DNA of 7,498 nt, taken from NCBI GenBank assembly GCA_041831635.1, contig JBHASY010000075.1, positions 1 to 7,498 of the forward strand, in the 5' to 3' direction. The notes beneath the pieces are model-generated. The model did not search any database. It had not been told where the DNA came from and saw nothing but the letters and a program-made list of their open reading frames with translations. The stretch is from Acetoanaerobium sp041831635. Its GTDB lineage: Bacteria > Bacillota > Clostridia > Peptostreptococcales > Filifactoraceae. Shown here in pieces: positions 6,073 through 7,498 of the stretch. The position numbers were made by a program, and so were the translations under genes. Positions within the stretch are counted from its first letter, which is position 1, and each line of letters starts with the position of its first letter.

Positions 6073-7260
6073 ATGTCAAATATACATGAAATGGGATTTT
6101 TAAAAGAAAAAATTGATGAATTAAAGCAGGCAGGACTCTATAAAGAAATAGTGACACTTGAGGGACCAAATGAGGCAGAATGTTCTATCAATGGAAAAAC
6201 CGTAATTAACTTATCGTCAAATAACTATCTTGGATTTTCTAATCATCCGAGACTAAAAAAAGCTGCAATAGCTGCTATAGAAGAGTATGGAGCAGGAGCG
6301 GGTGCTGTTAGACCTATCATCGGGAATATGAAAATCCACGATGAATTAGAAGAACTTTTAGCTAAGTTTAAAAAAGAAGAGGCTGTTTTAGTGTTTCAAT
6401 CAGGATTTAACTGCAATGCCGGAACTATTCAGGCAGTTACAGAGGCAGGAGATTTAATCCTTTCAGATGAACTTAATCATGCGTCTATAATAGATGGAGC
6501 AAGGCTTTCCAAGGCTAAAAAAGCTACTTATAAACACTCTGATATGGCTGATTTAGAAAGAGTTCTTAAAGAAACCAGATCAGAGTATAACAATGTACTG
6601 ATCATAACAGATGGAGTATTCTCAATGGACGGAGATATTGCTAAACTTCCTGAAATTGTTGAGCTTGCTGAAAAATATAACTGTATGACTTATGTCGATG
6701 ATGCACACTCTTCCGGAGTTTTAGGACAAAGCGGTAGAGGAACTGTAGATCATTTTGATTTACATGGAAGAGTTGATTTTACAATAGGCACTCTTTCTAA
6801 AGCTATAGGAGTAGTTGGCGGATATGTAGCCGGTAAAAAGGTTACTATAGACTGGCTAAAAAATAGAGGTAGACCGTTCCTATTCTCTACAGGTATGCCA
6901 CCGGCAGCAGTAGGAGCAACAATAGAAGCTATTAAAATGCTGATGGAAAGTGAAGAGTATACTGAAAAACTTTTGGAAAATGCCCGTTATTTTAAAGAAA
7001 AAATGTCTGTGCTTGGATTTAATACAGGAGAAAGTGAAACACCGATTACTCCTATTATCATAGGGGAAGAGGCTAAGGCAATAGAATTTTCTAAAAAATT
7101 ATTTGAATCCGGAGTATTTGTAAGTCCTATAGTATTTCCTACAGTTCCAAAGGGAACAGGAAGGGTACGTTGTATGGTTACGGCAGGTCATACTAAAGAG
7201 CAGTTAGACAGGGCAGTGGATTTGTTCTCAAAAGTTGGAAAAGAAATGGGTATTATTTAG
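6073..7260 (+). CDS. kbl: Glycine C-acetyltransferase (2-amino-3-ketobutyrate CoA ligase)
   Basis: This 395-aa PLP enzyme of the alpha-oxoamine synthase family cleaves 2-amino-3-oxobutanoate with CoA to glycine and acetyl-CoA, completing threonine breakdown. The length matches E. coli Kbl (about 398 aa). Visible landmarks are NLSSNNYLG (46-54), RPIIGN (80-85), the cofactor-stacking histidine in DELNHASIIDG (H136), DGVFSMDGD (180-188), D209 and H212 in YVDDAHSSG, and the PLP lysine K243 in TLSKAIG. The 34-residue D209-to-K243 spacing is as in E. coli Kbl. The specificity for aminoketobutyrate over related substrates (8-amino-7-oxononanoate, aminolevulinate) rests on overall similarity and the neighbouring tdh. 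It lies 97 nt after tdh with no terminator between, so the two are probably co-transcribed. The stop codon directly abuts a strong terminator. Confidence 0.96.
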   Translation: MSNIHEMGFLKEKIDELKQAGLYKEIVTLEGPNEAECSINGKTVINLSSNNYLGFSNHPRLKKAAIAAIEEYGAGAGAVRPIIGNMKIHDELEELLAKFKKEEAVLVFQSGFNCNAGTIQAVTEAGDLILSDELNHASIIDGARLSKAKKATYKHSDMADLERVLKETRSEYNNVLIITDGVFSMDGDIAKLPEIVELAEKYNCMTYVDDAHSSGVLGQSGRGTVDHFDLHGRVDFTIGTLSKAIGVVGGYVAGKKVTIDWLKNRGRPFLFSTGMPPAAVGATIEAIKMLMESEEYTEKLLENARYFKEKMSVLGFNTGESETPITPIIIGEEAKAIEFSKKLFESGVFVSPIVFPTVPKGTGRVRCMVTAGHTKEQLDRAVDLFSKVGKEMGII

Positions 7261-7310
7261 AAAGTAAAATGCTGTATATCTTGGATATACAGCATTTTAC
7301 TTTATTTCAT
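7261..7310 (+). terminator. Perfect 20-bp-stem terminator of kbl, probably bidirectional
   Basis: Arms 7261-7280 and 7284-7303 are exact reverse complements over 20 bp (AAAGTAAAATGCTGTATATC, 3-nt loop TTG). The ascending arm starts at the base after the kbl stop. The descending arm runs into TTTTACTTTATTTC. Since the ascending arm begins AAAGTAAAA, the minus strand also gets a T-rich 3' end, so it can close a transcript coming from the right. Confidence 0.9.
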
Positions 7311-7352
7311 TTCTGAAATAAACGGCCAATATTTTTTTGGCATAAATGACAT
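7302..7352 (-). CDS. Possible 16-aa peptide or C-terminal gene remnant
   Basis: On the minus strand, ATG at 7350-7352 opens a frame encoding MSFMPKKYWPFISEMK and stopping at TAA (7302-7304), right at the terminator. The same frame stays open upstream to 7415 (21 more codons, no ATG or strong Shine-Dalgarno), ending at a TAA. A frame ending exactly before a terminator is what the tail of a degraded gene would look like. There is no ribosome binding site before either ATG, so independent translation is doubtful. I do not recognise the peptide. Confidence 0.2.
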   Translation of the reverse strand: MSFMPKKYWPFISEMK

Positions 7353-7423
7353 TTGTCTTGAGACCGTTTCAAGTTTTGTGTAAAGATGAAAAACTGATAT
7401 AAGATGTGTTATTAGTTACTGTA

Positions 7424-7452
7424 GGCAGAGCCTGATTTCAACAGGTTCTGCC
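7424..7452. other. Stable 11-bp hairpin near the right edge
   Basis: GGCAGAGCCTG (7424-7434) pairs with CAGGTTCTGCC (7442-7452) with one G-U wobble and a 7-nt loop. On the + strand it is followed by CTTGTTTATATT, a poor T-run, so it could be a weak terminator. On the minus strand it lies at the very 5' end of the transcript predicted from the promoter beside it, where it could protect the RNA end. It is the most GC-rich structure in the intergenic DNA of this window. Confidence 0.7.
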
Positions 7453-7461
7453 CTTGTTTAT

Positions 7462-7489
7462 ATTATAATTCAGTTTCCGGACATGTCAA
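7462..7489 (-). promoter_or_regulatory. Exact consensus sigma-A-type promoter reading leftward
   Basis: Read on the minus strand, TTGACA (7484-7489) and TATAAT (7462-7467) are both perfect matches, separated by 16 nt. The start would fall near 7455, on an A. This is the best promoter in the window. Nothing on the minus strand to the left is a recognised gene, so its product is the short region ending at the kbl terminator. Confidence 0.75.
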
Positions 7490-7498
7490 GCAGGGCTG

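Larger units (their letters stand above)
7258..7455 (-). ncRNA. Candidate minus-strand small RNA or short transcript, about 200 nt
   Basis: A transcript is predicted from an exact consensus promoter (7462-7489, minus strand), starting near 7455 and ending at the kbl terminator read in reverse. Its third or fourth nucleotide begins an 11-bp hairpin (7424-7452). The middle holds several short pairings: 7320-7324 with 7365-7369, GCCAA/TTGGC at 7325-7341, GACA/TGTC at 7348-7357, and a 9-bp hairpin at 7301-7322 that competes with the terminator. I do not recognise 6S, SRP, tmRNA, RNase P or any riboswitch class. It also includes a short open frame (7302-7352), so it could be a mini-mRNA. Promoter and terminator are seen; the RNA itself is inferred. 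Confidence 0.42.

Noticed and set aside
7269..7316. 15-codon + strand open frame after kbl
   Set aside because: It is made of the terminator palindrome itself and has no ribosome binding site.
7376..7403. Possible + strand promoter (TTGTGT, 16 nt, extended -10 TGATATAAG)
   Set aside because: Only a moderate match, and it would make a very short RNA into the 7424-7452 hairpin; kept as an alternative in the findings, not as a feature.

Overview
The window is AT-rich. Shine-Dalgarno sites are strong (AGGAGG type) and intergenic stretches are short and rich in A and T. The gene content includes a ThiT-type thiamine S-component, a UPF0371 protein, and an NAD-dependent short-chain threonine dehydrogenase paired with Kbl. 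Together these suggest a low-GC anaerobic Firmicute, probably an amino-acid-fermenting member of the Clostridia. The genus cannot be fixed from the sequence, and a Fusobacterium-like host is not strictly excluded. All eight recognisable genes lie on the + strand.

Layout, left to right. (1) 46-1554 is a full-length UPF0371/DUF1846 protein. (2) 1685-2675 holds a small coiled-coil/membrane protein resembling the XhlA holin-accessory family, a possible 34-aa peptide chained to it by touching stop and start codons, and thiT. (3) 2769-3275 is a SEC-C zinc-motif protein with its own candidate promoter, closed by a hairpin terminator at 3289-3330. (4) 3462-4780 is a two-gene unit: a response regulator whose receiver is fused to a CheX-like domain, overlapping by 10 nt a free-standing CheX-like protein. 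It ends in a long hairpin at 4809-4875. (5) 5016-7260 is the threonine-to-glycine pathway (tdh-kbl), ending in a perfect 20-bp-stem terminator that abuts the kbl stop codon. (6) 7261-7498 has no recognisable protein gene, but its minus strand carries an exact consensus sigma-A-type promoter. Its predicted transcript would start with a stable hairpin and end at the kbl terminator read in the opposite direction.

Functionally, Tdh and Kbl act in sequence: L-threonine is oxidised to 2-amino-3-oxobutanoate, which CoA cleaves to glycine and acetyl-CoA. ThiT captures thiamine for a shared ECF transporter not encoded here. The CheX pair probably handles receiver phosphorylation, but no kinase or other chemotaxis gene is in view.

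The observations most worth following up are the minus-strand transcription unit at the right edge (candidate small RNA or remnant small gene), the REC-CheX/CheX pair, and the XhlA-like gene with its chained mini-ORFs outside any visible prophage. No CRISPR array, tRNA, rRNA, recognisable transposase or TPP riboswitch was seen.
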